Of a stretch of DNA of 38,905 bases, positions 1 through 7,998 are shown one piece after another. The first letter of the stretch is position 1. Each line of letters begins with the position of its first letter. Below the pieces are notes generated by a model, which saw nothing but the letters and a program-made list of their open reading frames with translations, searched no databases and was not told where the DNA came from. The DNA is taken from contig JAKSUL010000010.1 of the NCBI GenBank assembly GCA_024409055.1, forward strand, positions 1 to 38,905, read 5' to 3'. The translations under genes and the position numbers were made by a program. Source of the DNA: Bacilli bacterium (GTDB lineage: Bacteria > Bacillota_I > Bacilli_A > RFN20 > CAG-826).

Positions 1-653
1 CTATAAAGAAGCAAAGTTGTTAATAGTCTAGACATCCTACCGTTACCATCTCTAAAAGGATGGATGCACAAGAAATCATGGATAAAGATCGGAATTAAGA
101 TTAATGGATCGATAGTTCCTTCTTCGATGGCTTTATTATATGTTTCGCATAAATTTTCAATAGCTAATGGTGTTTCATAAGGTGCTAAAGGCATGAAGAT
201 TAAATAATCATTACCGTTTTCGTCTGTTCCTGAGATTTGATTTTGAGTGTTTTTATATTTTCCACCATAATCATTTCCTTTTACATGACTTAAAAGAATT
301 TTGTGCAATTGTAAAATGTAATTTGGTGTCAATGGAATATATTCAAAACTATCATGTATGATGTTAAGCGCATCTCTATATCCAGCTATCTCTTCTTCAT
401 TTCTATTTTTCGGAGTAGTCTTTTTCTCTACAAGTTGTCTCAATCTGGTATTAGTAGTTTTGATTCCTTCAATAGCGTTGCTAGCTTCAGTTGATTGGGC
501 TTTAGTGATCTCTACCAATCTGCCAAGCTCTTCTGGTTTCTGAGAAAGATATAATTCTTGTCTCCCTTTGGCTTCATGGATATTGGTTAATAAACTTATA
601 ATGTCTGAACCAAATTTCATTGAGTTAAGACGTGAATAATCAAAATATCTCAT
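1..653 (-). CDS. Fic-domain protein (AMPylase-like), C-terminus outside window
   Basis: Fic proteins usually transfer AMP from ATP to a hydroxyl side chain of a target protein. About 217 residues are visible; the frame is open from the ATG at 653 to the left edge, so the gene continues outside. The catalytic motif HPFRDGNGR is near the visible end (about residue 198 on). An N-terminal S-N-A-I-E-G (about residue 58) fits the inhibitory-helix motif (S/T)xxxE(G/N), placing it with self-inhibited Fic proteins whose inhibitory helix lies in the same chain. The start is supported by an AGTAGGTGAG ribosome site just upstream. It is clearly related to the next Fic gene (957-2000), sharing the opening MR-FDYS, the inhibitory motif and the catalytic loop. 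Codons are AT-rich compared with the housekeeping genes after 2225, which suggests acquisition. The target protein cannot be told from sequence. Confidence 0.93.
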   Translation of the reverse strand, partial: MRYFDYSRLNSMKFGSDIISLLTNIHEAKGRQELYLSQKPEELGRLVEITKAQSTEASNAIEGIKTTNTRLRQLVEKKTTPKNRNEEEIAGYRDALNIIHDSFEYIPLTPNYILQLHKILLSHVKGNDYGGKYKNTQNQISGTDENGNDYLIFMPLAPYETPLAIENLCETYNKAIEEGTIDPLILIPIFIHDFLCIHPFRDGNGRMSRLLTTLLLY

Positions 654-707
654 AATCTCACCTACTTTCTCTCATATTTTACATTTTTTTACGAGAAAAA
701 ACGATGT

Positions 708-911
708 TTATGATAAAAAATCAATCATATTTAAGTGACTGGTGTTTAATAAATCCCTAATTAAGATGCCTATCAGGGCAGTAACGATAGCGAGGGTAAA
801 TTGGTAAAAAAGCAAGGCTGACCTCCCAAAGTTATCATAATGTCTATCATTTTTTACCTTCATATTACGATTATCGCCTAAAAAATATGTTCTTTTAGGG
901 GATTTTATCAT
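708..911 (-). CDS. Small single-pass membrane ORF resembling a signal peptidase I C-terminal fragment
   Basis: This 67-residue ORF starts at ATG 911, preceded by AGGTG at 8 bases. A TTG at 944 is possible but has no clear ribosome site. Residues 9-30 read TYFLGDNRN...DR...NFG, which recalls the conserved box of type I signal peptidase (YFxxGDNRNxSxDSRxxG), with about three extra residues between GDNRN and DR. A hydrophobic helix follows (about residues 32-50). The frame closes just upstream of 944, so no catalytic Ser/Lys part is present and it cannot be an active peptidase. It lies between the two fic genes and is AT-rich like them. It may be a decayed fragment, a small membrane protein of the fic locus, or a chance likeness. 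Confidence 0.4.
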   Translation of the reverse strand: MIKSPKRTYFLGDNRNMKVKNDRHYDNFGRSALLFYQFTLAIVTALIGILIRDLLNTSHLNMIDFLS

Positions 912-956
912 AAGAAAAGCACCTACTTTTTTAGTAGATGCCAATCTAATTTATTT

Positions 957-2000
957 TTATTTATGCGTATACATCGCATTTCTAGTATTTCCGTGTTTCA
1001 CAATCTTTCCATCTTTCATTAACTGAGATAAAACTGCTTCAACGGTAGTGCGCGAGACATCAGGAAGTATTAAGCAAATCTGTTCCTTTGTCAAAGGAGT
1101 TATACTATTCATGATGGTCGCTTCAATCCTGCCTTTTTTAGTTATTTTCTTTGAGTTGACAACGGCAAATCGTTTATCTAATTCCTTATAGCAACTAAAC
1201 AAAGTGAATAATGAATTGCTTAAAAATGGGAAGTAATCATTTTCATTGGTGTCCCATTTTTCACTTGATCTTCTCAATGCTTCATAATAATAGGCTTTGT
1301 CTTTGTTGATTTGCTCCTCGTAGGATATGTATTTCCCAGCATCAAAACCTGCTTTATATAAAAGAAGCAAAGTAAGTAATCTGCTCATTCTTCCATTTCC
1401 GTCTCTAAATGGATGAACACAAAGGAAATCTAGAATAAAGCATGGAATCAATAGCAATGAATTCACCCCTTGGTTATAGGCATCCATGTAAGCAAGGACC
1501 AACTGCTCCATTGCTTGCTTTGTCTCACTTGCAGGAATTGGTCTAAATCTAACCCTTCTATTTCCGTATGTGTCTATTTCCATTATGACATTGTCCGTAT
1601 CTTTGTATTGTCCTCCAAAATCGTAATTAGCGACAGACATCAACTGTTTATGGAGTGATAATATCGTTTCTTCGTTGACCTGCATCGAATTATGGCTTGT
1701 GTGAATTTTGTTAAGGCAATCACGATAGCCAGCAATCTCTGCTTCGTTGTGGTTTAAAGGTGCGCTATTTCCGTTAACGATATCTCTGATTCTTTGATCG
1801 GTTGTCACAATACCTTCAATAGCATTTGAGCTTTTGATAGACTGAATTCTTGCAACCTTCTCAAGTTCAGTAAATATCTCCTTGAATCTTTCTTTTCTTT
1901 CATTTGAAGCGATACGAAAAGAATTAATGCCATTGGTAACATCAATCAATTCAGCCGGGACCATTCCTAGTTTCAAAAAAGAGTAATCAAATTTTCTCAT
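957..2000 (-). CDS. Fic-domain protein with C-terminal winged-helix domain
   Basis: A 347-residue complete Fic protein, probably an AMP-transferase acting on a cytoplasmic protein. An N-terminal helical region carries the inhibitory motif S-N-A-I-E-G (about residues 59-64), the Fic core holds HPFRDGNGRMSR (about residues 197-208), and the last ~70 residues look like a winged helix (ITKKGR...LTKEQICLILPDVSRTTVEAVLSQL...DGKIVK). This order (Fic_N, Fic, wHTH) is common in stand-alone bacterial Fic proteins. The ATG at 2000 has a good GGAGG site 8 bases upstream. The promoter region has several TGCAAA boxes in inverted arrangement, so self-regulation through the wHTH is plausible but inferred. 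AT-rich base use contrasts with rluD next door. Its neighbour at 1-653 is a diverged paralogue. Confidence 0.95.
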   Translation of the reverse strand: MRKFDYSFLKLGMVPAELIDVTNGINSFRIASNERKERFKEIFTELEKVARIQSIKSSNAIEGIVTTDQRIRDIVNGNSAPLNHNEAEIAGYRDCLNKIHTSHNSMQVNEETILSLHKQLMSVANYDFGGQYKDTDNVIMEIDTYGNRRVRFRPIPASETKQAMEQLVLAYMDAYNQGVNSLLLIPCFILDFLCVHPFRDGNGRMSRLLTLLLLYKAGFDAGKYISYEEQINKDKAYYYEALRRSSEKWDTNENDYFPFLSNSLFTLFSCYKELDKRFAVVNSKKITKKGRIEATIMNSITPLTKEQICLILPDVSRTTVEAVLSQLMKDGKIVKHGNTRNAMYTHK

Positions 2001-2035
2001 AAGATACCTCCACTCACATATATTTTATAAGTTTT

Positions 2036-2142
2036 ATATGCAAAAGCCAATTTATTTGCACATATTATAATTAATTAATATGCAAATATTTTGCACATTT
2101 GGGAGATATTTTGAATATTTTATAATCTAATTATATGCAAAT
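2036..2142 (-). promoter_or_regulatory. TGCAAA-box repeat region in front of fic (possible operator)
   Basis: Five copies of TGCAAA or its complement lie at 2039-2044, 2055-2060, 2081-2086, 2090-2095 and 2136-2141. Two pairs are inverted: one around a 10-base spacer (2039-2060) and one nearly continuous palindrome, TGCAAATATTTTGCA (2081-2095). On the minus strand a weak promoter (TTGGCT, 17 bases, TAAAAT) overlaps the first pair. This looks like a repressor-binding region controlling the fic gene at 957-2000. The binding protein is unknown. Confidence 0.45.
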
Positions 2143-2149
2143 TCATAGT

Positions 2150-2170
2150 AAAAATCCCCATTAATGAGGG
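2150..2170 (-). terminator. Terminator after rluD
   Basis: On the minus strand CCTC-ATTAAT-GGGG is followed by ATTTTT, about 55 bases past the rluD stop. The stem is short. A separate GAGGAGGCTCCTC palindrome lies just before it, at about 2180-2192. Confidence 0.5.
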
Positions 2171-2224
2171 TCAATTTAACGAGGAGCCTCCTCCACACTA
2201 TATCCTTATATATAAATATATAGG

Positions 2225-3139
2225 CTACTGAAGTAAGGTGTCCAAGACGTCCTGAAAATGCTTCGGAAGAGGGGCTTCGAAGCTGACTTCTTTGTGGGTT
2301 TTCGGATGTTTAAACGTTATGCGATATGCGTGAAGCAACTGCCCTTTATCGTATATCTTCCTGTTGCCGCTTCCATATAAAGGATCTCCGATGACGGGAT
2401 GATCGATATATTCCATATGGACCCTGATTTGATGGGTCCTTCCAGTTTTTAAGCGGCAGGATATCAAAGTGCAGTCGGAGTCGCGATATCTCTTGATGAC
2501 TTTGAAGAAGGTGACGGATTCTTTGCCGTCTCTAACATCGACGCAGTTCTTAAGGGGATGCATTTTGTCGCGTCCTATCGGAGCGTCGATTTTTCCTTCA
2601 TCCTCATAGATGATTCCTTTAACTAAGGCCAAATATTCGCGGTGCATGGAGTGATCGCTTAGCTGAGCGGATAAATAATCCAAGGATTCATCGTTTTTAG
2701 CGATGACGAGGAGACCGCTGGTGTCTTTATCGATTCGATGCACTAAACCCGGTCTAATGGGGTCTTTCGCGCGCCCTAGTTTCATGTCGCGCCCAATAAG
2801 AGCGTTGACCAGCGTGCCTTCCTGGTGTCCGTTTCCTGGATGAACGACGAGTCCGGCCGGCTTATCGATGACGATGACGTCATCATCTTCATAAACGATC
2901 GGTATCTCGAAATATTCAGGCTTTAACTCCGTTGTTTGGTTGCGAAGATCAAGGGTATATTCCACCACATCTCCTTCTTTAAGCCAAAAATGGGGTTTCA
3001 CCGTCTTGTCGTTAACGGTGACGAGTCCATCTTTGATCAAAGTCTGGACTTTGCTGCGGCTTGAAGCCGCCCCAAGAGAAAAGAGGACTTCATCAAGCCT
3101 TTTGCCGTCGTTTTCTTTTTCAACGATATATTTGCTCAT
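2225..3139 (-). CDS. rluD: Ribosomal large-subunit pseudouridine synthase, RluA/RluD family
   Basis: A 304-residue enzyme converting uridine to pseudouridine in 23S rRNA. An S4 RNA-binding domain covers about residues 12-62. The catalytic domain holds HRIDKDTSGLLVIAKN with the presumed catalytic Asp137, then the usual RLKTGRTHQIRVHM and IGDPLYG motifs toward the C-terminus. Length and order match RluD-type enzymes. The ATG at 3139 overlaps the end of lspA by 4 bases, so the genes are probably translationally coupled. The lspA-rluD pairing after ileS is common in Firmicutes. Exact target positions (RluD-like 1911/1915/1917 or another helix) cannot be settled from sequence alone. Confidence 0.95.
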   Translation of the reverse strand: MSKYIVEKENDGKRLDEVLFSLGAASSRSKVQTLIKDGLVTVNDKTVKPHFWLKEGDVVEYTLDLRNQTTELKPEYFEIPIVYEDDDVIVIDKPAGLVVHPGNGHQEGTLVNALIGRDMKLGRAKDPIRPGLVHRIDKDTSGLLVIAKNDESLDYLSAQLSDHSMHREYLALVKGIIYEDEGKIDAPIGRDKMHPLKNCVDVRDGKESVTFFKVIKRYRDSDCTLISCRLKTGRTHQIRVHMEYIDHPVIGDPLYGSGNRKIYDKGQLLHAYRITFKHPKTHKEVSFEAPLPKHFQDVLDTLLQ

Positions 3140-3846
3140 TGAGGGCGATCCTCGGGATGTTCTTGGTAGTAGGCTTCGTCTCTTTCCTTGGCTTCCACGC
3201 CTTTTTGGCGCGTCGGTTGCTCATCACGCACAGACTCTTTGTGGCGAGGATCCTTAGATAAATCCTCATTATGAGGATTCTTAATCCAGTCGATGACCAT
3301 GGCGATCAAGAACATGATGATGCCGATCACCAAGCAGCTATCGGCGATATTGAAGGTGGCGAAGGGGTTGATAACGTTGGTTTTGGCCCCGGGTCCGCCA
3401 GCCAAATAGAACTGAATGAAGTCGATGACGCCATTGAAACCGGTCGTAGCGTTCCAATAGAAACATCTATCAATCATGTTTCCGACCGCTCCAGCGATAA
3501 GAAGGGCGATAACGGCCTTCATAAAGCGTTTAAGGTCTTTCCAGGCATAGACGTAGTAGAAGATAAGTCCAGCCGACATGACGATGGAGATGATGATGTT
3601 GAGCCATCTTAGGTTATCGCCTAATCCAAAGGCCACACCGGTGTTGTAACTAAGGGTGACGTAAAGGAAATTTGGGATAATGGCGTGTTGCTCGCCTGGC
3701 ACGCAGGTAGACTGCACGATCCATTTGGAGACGATGTCGATTATGAAAAGCAAAACAGCCATCGCCGCGAAGATAACCGTGTCCCTAAAGGCGATTTTCT
3801 TTTGTTCAGGCGTCAATTCTTTCTTTTTTGCTCCGTTTTCGCTCAT
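3136..3846 (-). CDS. lspA: Lipoprotein signal peptidase (signal peptidase II) with charged C-terminal tail
   Basis: A membrane aspartyl protease that removes signal peptides from lipid-modified prolipoproteins. Four membrane segments are visible (about residues 24-45, 79-100, 108-128, 170-189). The two catalytic Asp are in VGNMIDR (Asp126) and FNIADS (Asp169). At 236 residues it is longer than the usual ~150-170. There is a charged N-terminal lead of about 20 residues and a hydrophilic tail after about residue 190, rich in Glu, Lys, Arg and Asp, presumably cytoplasmic. The start overlaps the ileS stop by 4 bases, fitting an ileS-lspA-rluD operon. Its substrates include the several LxxC lipoproteins encoded in this window. 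Confidence 0.96.
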   Translation of the reverse strand: MSENGAKKKELTPEQKKIAFRDTVIFAAMAVLLFIIDIVSKWIVQSTCVPGEQHAIIPNFLYVTLSYNTGVAFGLGDNLRWLNIIISIVMSAGLIFYYVYAWKDLKRFMKAVIALLIAGAVGNMIDRCFYWNATTGFNGVIDFIQFYLAGGPGAKTNVINPFATFNIADSCLVIGIIMFLIAMVIDWIKNPHNEDLSKDPRHKESVRDEQPTRQKGVEAKERDEAYYQEHPEDRPQ

Positions 3847-6557
3847 AAATCGAGTCCTTTCACGGCGTCGGCGCAGCGATAGCAGAGTCCTTTTTCGTTA
3901 ACCATATCGGATTCGAAGTGGAGACGGCATCTTGGGCAGACGCAGCCAGAAGCAACTTCAAGGGTGACGGAATCTTCGCCTTCGGTGACGGAAAGGCCGG
4001 AAACCTTGAAGTAATTGTGGGCTCCGGAGGTGGATAAGATCTCGCGAACCTTTGGATCGGAAACCTTGAAGGATAAGACGGCACCGCTCGGATCGCCGAT
4101 CTTTCCTTCGGCGCGTGCTTCTTCCAAAACCTTAAGGGCCATATCGCGGGTCTTTTTCAAAGAAGCGAGGGTCTCAAGATCTTCTTTGGTGTAGACGTTG
4201 CTCTTCTTCGGCATATCGTCTAATTGCGGGTTAGCTTTGCTAACGAGCGGGATATTGGCGTAAACCTCATCCATGGTGAAACTTAAAACCGGGGTGAGGA
4301 GCAAGCAGATATCTTTAGTGCAGTTATAGATGACGTATTGGATGGCTTCTCTACGTTTGGAATCGTAGGCATCGCAATATAAGGCGTCTTTACAAACATC
4401 GAGATAGAAGGAGCTGAGGTCTCCAGTCAAGAAACCGATGATAGCGTTGACGGCGACAGAGAAGTCATAAGATTCATAGGCATCCAAAGCGCGGTTTTTG
4501 ACGGCTTCGAGTTCAGCCATGATGAGCTTATCAAGAGGAGAGAGCTCTGGATTTTTCGCCAAAACGAACTCTTTATCGCCGTTTTGGAGGTTTCCGAGCA
4601 TGAACTTGAAGGTGTTGCGGATCTTTCTATAGGTCTCGGAGATGGTTTGGATGATAGATTCGCTGATGCGGACGTCGGCCTGGTAGTTAACCAAAGAAGC
4701 CCAGAGACGGAGCAAATCGGCGCCGAACTGATTGGCGATTTTGCTTGGGTCAATGCCATTTCCGCTGCTCTTGCTCATCTTCTGCCAGTTGTCGTCCATA
4801 ACCCAGCCATGGGTCAAGCAGGTCTTAAATGGAGAGACACCGTTAACGGCCATGGAAAGAATAAGCGAGGCGTTGAACCAGCCACGATACTGATCGTTAC
4901 CTTCAAGATAAAGGTCGGCCGGATAAAGGAGTCCGCGTTCGTTCAAGACGCCATTCCAAGAAGATCCGGAGTCGAACCAAACGTCCATGATGTCGGTTTC
5001 TTTGGTGAAGTTTCCATTCGGGGATTTTTCGTTCTTATATCCTTCCGGAAGGAGGTCTTTGACGTCTTTTTCAAACCAAACGTTGGAACCGTATTCGGCG
5101 ATCAAATCGCGGATATGCTTAAAGACATTCTCTTCGAGAATGGGTGAGCCGTCTTCGTTATAGATGATCGGAAGCGGAACGCCCCAAGCACGTTGACGGG
5201 AGATGCACCAGTCGGCGCGGTCTTTGATCATGTTGACCATCTTGTTTTCACCCCATGATGGGACCCATTTGATCTTGTGGATGGCGTCTAAAAGATCCTG
5301 CCTAATCGGATCGATGGAGCAGAACCACTGCGGGGTGGCGCGGAAGATAACCGGCTTTTTGGTCCTCCAGTCATGCGGATAGCTATGAACGATGTCGACT
5401 TCCTTAAGAAGATGGCCATTGGCTTCAAGCATTTCCACCACTCTATCGTTGGCGACTTCATAGAAAAGGCCGTTGAGCGGATCGCCCTCTTCTAAACGGA
5501 GGACGCCTTTTTCGTCGACTGGGCAGAACGGCTTGATGCCATATTTCATACAGGCATTGAAGTCGTCAAGACCGTGGTCAGGGGCCGTATGGACGCATCC
5601 GGTACCGGAATCATCGGTGACATAAGAGTTAACGATGAGGGTGCTGGTCCTATTGGCGTATAAAGGATGCTGCAAAACAACGTATTCGAGATCTTGCCCA
5701 TGGAAATGGAGAAGCTCTTCGCATTCAGTGAGGCCGAGTTCTTCGACTAAACGTTCCTTGGCGGATGTTAAGAAGAGAAGCTTTCCTTTGTTTGTCTGGA
5801 ATAAGGAATATTCAAAGCGAGGGTTGAGAGTGACGGCAAGGTCAGCCGGGATTGTCCACGGGGTGGTTGTCCAAATGACGACCTTGGCATCACTTGGCAA
5901 AACATCTTTTCCGTCGGCGACATCAAAAGCGACGTACATCGTCCTAGCGGCGATGTCTTTGTATTCGATTTCGGCTTCTGCTAAAGCAGATTCGCTCGAA
6001 GGAGACCAATAAACCGGTTTGACGCCTTTGAAGATGAGACCTTTCATCGCCATCTTGGCGAAGACATCGATTTGCCTAGCCTCGTATTCTTTCAAAAGGG
6101 TGAGGTAAGGGTGATCGTAGTCGCCCATGACGCCGAGCCTCTTGACCTGGCCTTTTTGATTGGCGACCTGCTTTTTGGCGTATTCGGCGCAGATGGAGCG
6201 GAACTCGGTGATGGGGGTTGTCTTGCGGTTAACGCCGCTTTGAGTGACTTTGACCTCGATCGGAAGGCCGTGCGTATCCCAGCCAAAGATGAAGGGGGTT
6301 TCATATCCGCACATATTCTTATAACGAATGACGAAGTCCTTTAACAAGCGGTTGAGCATGTGGCCGCAATGGATGTTGCCGTTAGCGTAAGGCGGGCCAT
6401 CGTGAAGCATGAAAGTTCCGTTATGGCGGTCCTTGTTCATCTCCTTATACAAATCCATCTTTTCCCATTTTTCGATGAATTTGGGTTCCTTTACATTGAG
6501 GTTTCCCCTCATTTCGAAGGGGGTCTTTGGCATGAGTAATGTGTCTTTGAGTTCCAT
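3843..6557 (-). CDS. ileS: Isoleucyl-tRNA synthetase
   Basis: A class I aminoacyl-tRNA synthetase of 904 residues charging tRNA-Ile in the cytoplasm. The ATP-binding HIGH motif appears as H63-C-G-H66 in PYANGNIHCGH, with Cys in place of the usual Ile. KMSKS is at residues 593-597. An editing (CP1) domain lies between, containing GTGCVHTAPDHG. The C-terminus ends in a Cys4 zinc element (CVCPRC...CYRC), placing it with the bacterial zinc-containing IleRS type. The ATG at 6557 follows AAAAGG and an Ile-specific T-box leader, so expression should rise when uncharged tRNA-Ile accumulates. It is the first gene of an ileS-lspA-rluD operon. Confidence 0.98.
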   Translation of the reverse strand: MELKDTLLMPKTPFEMRGNLNVKEPKFIEKWEKMDLYKEMNKDRHNGTFMLHDGPPYANGNIHCGHMLNRLLKDFVIRYKNMCGYETPFIFGWDTHGLPIEVKVTQSGVNRKTTPITEFRSICAEYAKKQVANQKGQVKRLGVMGDYDHPYLTLLKEYEARQIDVFAKMAMKGLIFKGVKPVYWSPSSESALAEAEIEYKDIAARTMYVAFDVADGKDVLPSDAKVVIWTTTPWTIPADLAVTLNPRFEYSLFQTNKGKLLFLTSAKERLVEELGLTECEELLHFHGQDLEYVVLQHPLYANRTSTLIVNSYVTDDSGTGCVHTAPDHGLDDFNACMKYGIKPFCPVDEKGVLRLEEGDPLNGLFYEVANDRVVEMLEANGHLLKEVDIVHSYPHDWRTKKPVIFRATPQWFCSIDPIRQDLLDAIHKIKWVPSWGENKMVNMIKDRADWCISRQRAWGVPLPIIYNEDGSPILEENVFKHIRDLIAEYGSNVWFEKDVKDLLPEGYKNEKSPNGNFTKETDIMDVWFDSGSSWNGVLNERGLLYPADLYLEGNDQYRGWFNASLILSMAVNGVSPFKTCLTHGWVMDDNWQKMSKSSGNGIDPSKIANQFGADLLRLWASLVNYQADVRISESIIQTISETYRKIRNTFKFMLGNLQNGDKEFVLAKNPELSPLDKLIMAELEAVKNRALDAYESYDFSVAVNAIIGFLTGDLSSFYLDVCKDALYCDAYDSKRREAIQYVIYNCTKDICLLLTPVLSFTMDEVYANIPLVSKANPQLDDMPKKSNVYTKEDLETLASLKKTRDMALKVLEEARAEGKIGDPSGAVLSFKVSDPKVREILSTSGAHNYFKVSGLSVTEGEDSVTLEVASGCVCPRCRLHFESDMVNEKGLCYRCADAVKGLDL

Positions 6558-6570
6558 TTTGAATTTCCTT

Positions 6571-6775
6571 TTAGAAATAAAGAAAGCGTCCTAGTAAGGG
6601 CGCTTCCGCGTGTTACCACCTTAATTCGGGAATATTTCCCGCACTTATCTTCATCCTTAACGCGGATGGATTCGGCTCCCCTACTTAATTCGGGGAACGC
6701 GCTCGGAAGTGATGGCCTTTCGCGTGTCATCTCTCAGCCTAGGATGACTCTCTGTTGTTTGCTACTTGGTCGTGT
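6571..6775 (-). promoter_or_regulatory. T-box riboswitch of ileS (specifier ATC)
   Basis: The minus strand carries the T-box sequence AAGGTGGTAACACGCGG (about 6604-6620), followed by a terminator hairpin (AAGCG...CGCTT, 6580-6605) with a T-rich tail. Upstream, a stem I with an AGAGAG/GGCTGAGAG element leads to a specifier loop reading CC-ATC-A, with ATC (Ile) at 6711-6713, matching the downstream gene. Uncharged tRNA-Ile should pair with ATC and with the T-box and favour antitermination. Confidence 0.93.
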
Positions 6776-6797
6776 CTTCGTCGTTGCTTGTATGTCA

Positions 6798-6814
6798 TAT
6801 CCCCAAAGGGGATA
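6798..6814 (-). other. Perfect hairpin after ftsZ, no U-tract
   Basis: TATCCCC-AAA-GGGGATA is a perfect 7-bp stem with a 3-base loop, 8 bases past the ftsZ stop and before the ileS T-box. No run of T follows on either strand, so it is either a weak terminator or an mRNA 3'-end stabiliser. Confidence 0.5.
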
Positions 6815-6822
6815 AAACAATC

Positions 6823-7983
6823 TTAGTTATTTCCGAAATCGATCTTTCCTTTAAGGAAGTCAGGAAGGATGGACTCAGCGATGGAGGATTCCGGTTCAGC
6901 GGATTTCTCTTCCTTGAGTTCCTCGCCGATTTCTTTGGCCTTCGTCTCTTCAACGGAGTTACCGACTTCTTCTTTCTTCGGCATTGTGTATGTCGGAACG
7001 GAGGTGAAGTCGAATTCTTCGGTGAAGTCACTCGCTATGACCGAGATAAGGATCGTATCGGTGAGCTGTTCGTTGATCGAGACGCCGAATTTGATGTCGA
7101 TGGTTGATCCGGCTTGCTCAATGATGCGGTTCACGCATTCCTGCGCCTCATATAGCGAGACGTTAGCACCGCACGTAACGGCGCAGATGGCGCGCCTGGC
7201 GCCCGATATAGAAGCCTCGAGCAATGGGCTGGAAATGGCGTTTTCGGCGGCGATTCTGGCTTTGTCTTGACCAGATCCGCTTCCGAATCCGATGAGGGCG
7301 ATTCCGCTTCCCTTAAGGGTGTTCTTAACGTCGGCGAAGTCAAGGTTGATGACGGCCGGGAGAAGAATGAGGTCGACGACGGTCCTGACGGATTGGGCCA
7401 AAACGCGGTCAGATTCGGAGAAGGCCTCGCTTATTGGGGCGTTTCCACTGCTCATCAAGAGTTTGTCGTTAGAAACGATGATGATGGAATCGACGGCATC
7501 TTTAAGCTCAGTCAAGCCTTCGACGCTGTGTTTGATCCTTTTTGTTCCCTCGAAGCTGAACGGGCGGGTGACGATAGCAATCGTTAAGCAGTTCTCATCG
7601 CGGGCAATAGAGGCGATAACGGGGGCTGCGCCGGTTCCAGTGCCACCACCCATTCCAGCCGCGATGAAGACCATGTTGGCTCCGCGGACTATCTTTCTTA
7701 TCGTTTCCTCGCTTTGGAGAGCGGCTTCTCTGCCGACGGAGGGTTCTCCGCCAGCTCCTAAGCCTCTAGTGACTTCTTCGCCAAGAACTATGCGGTTCGG
7801 GGCTTTGGAAGTGGCAAGAGCCTGCTTATCGGTGTTCATGACGTAGAACTCGACGTTATTGATGTTATCGTCGATCATGCGGTTGACGGCGTTATTGCCG
7901 GCTCCGCCTACGCCGATAACGACGATTCTAGCGACGGGCTCGTAATTATCGAGGTCATTCACTGTGTTGATGAAATCTTCCAT
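6823..7983 (-). CDS. ftsZ: Cell division GTPase FtsZ
   Basis: The tubulin-like GTPase that forms the division ring at midcell. In 386 residues the nucleotide-binding GVGGAGNNAV (about 24-33), the signature GGGTGTG (112-118) and the T7 catalytic loop NLDFAD (213-218) are all present. The globular part ends near residue 320. A Glu/Lys/Ser-rich linker follows, then a C-terminal peptide with ILPDFLKGK, like the conserved tail that binds FtsA. ATG 7983 is preceded by AAAGGAG at a good distance and follows ftsA by 15 bases, so both are probably cotranscribed from the ftsA promoter. Confidence 0.98.
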   Translation of the reverse strand: MEDFINTVNDLDNYEPVARIVVIGVGGAGNNAVNRMIDDNINNVEFYVMNTDKQALATSKAPNRIVLGEEVTRGLGAGGEPSVGREAALQSEETIRKIVRGANMVFIAAGMGGGTGTGAAPVIASIARDENCLTIAIVTRPFSFEGTKRIKHSVEGLTELKDAVDSIIIVSNDKLLMSSGNAPISEAFSESDRVLAQSVRTVVDLILLPAVINLDFADVKNTLKGSGIALIGFGSGSGQDKARIAAENAISSPLLEASISGARRAICAVTCGANVSLYEAQECVNRIIEQAGSTIDIKFGVSINEQLTDTILISVIASDFTEEFDFTSVPTYTMPKKEEVGNSVEETKAKEIGEELKEEKSAEPESSIAESILPDFLKGKIDFGNN

Positions 7984-7998
7984 AGGCTGCTCCTTTCT

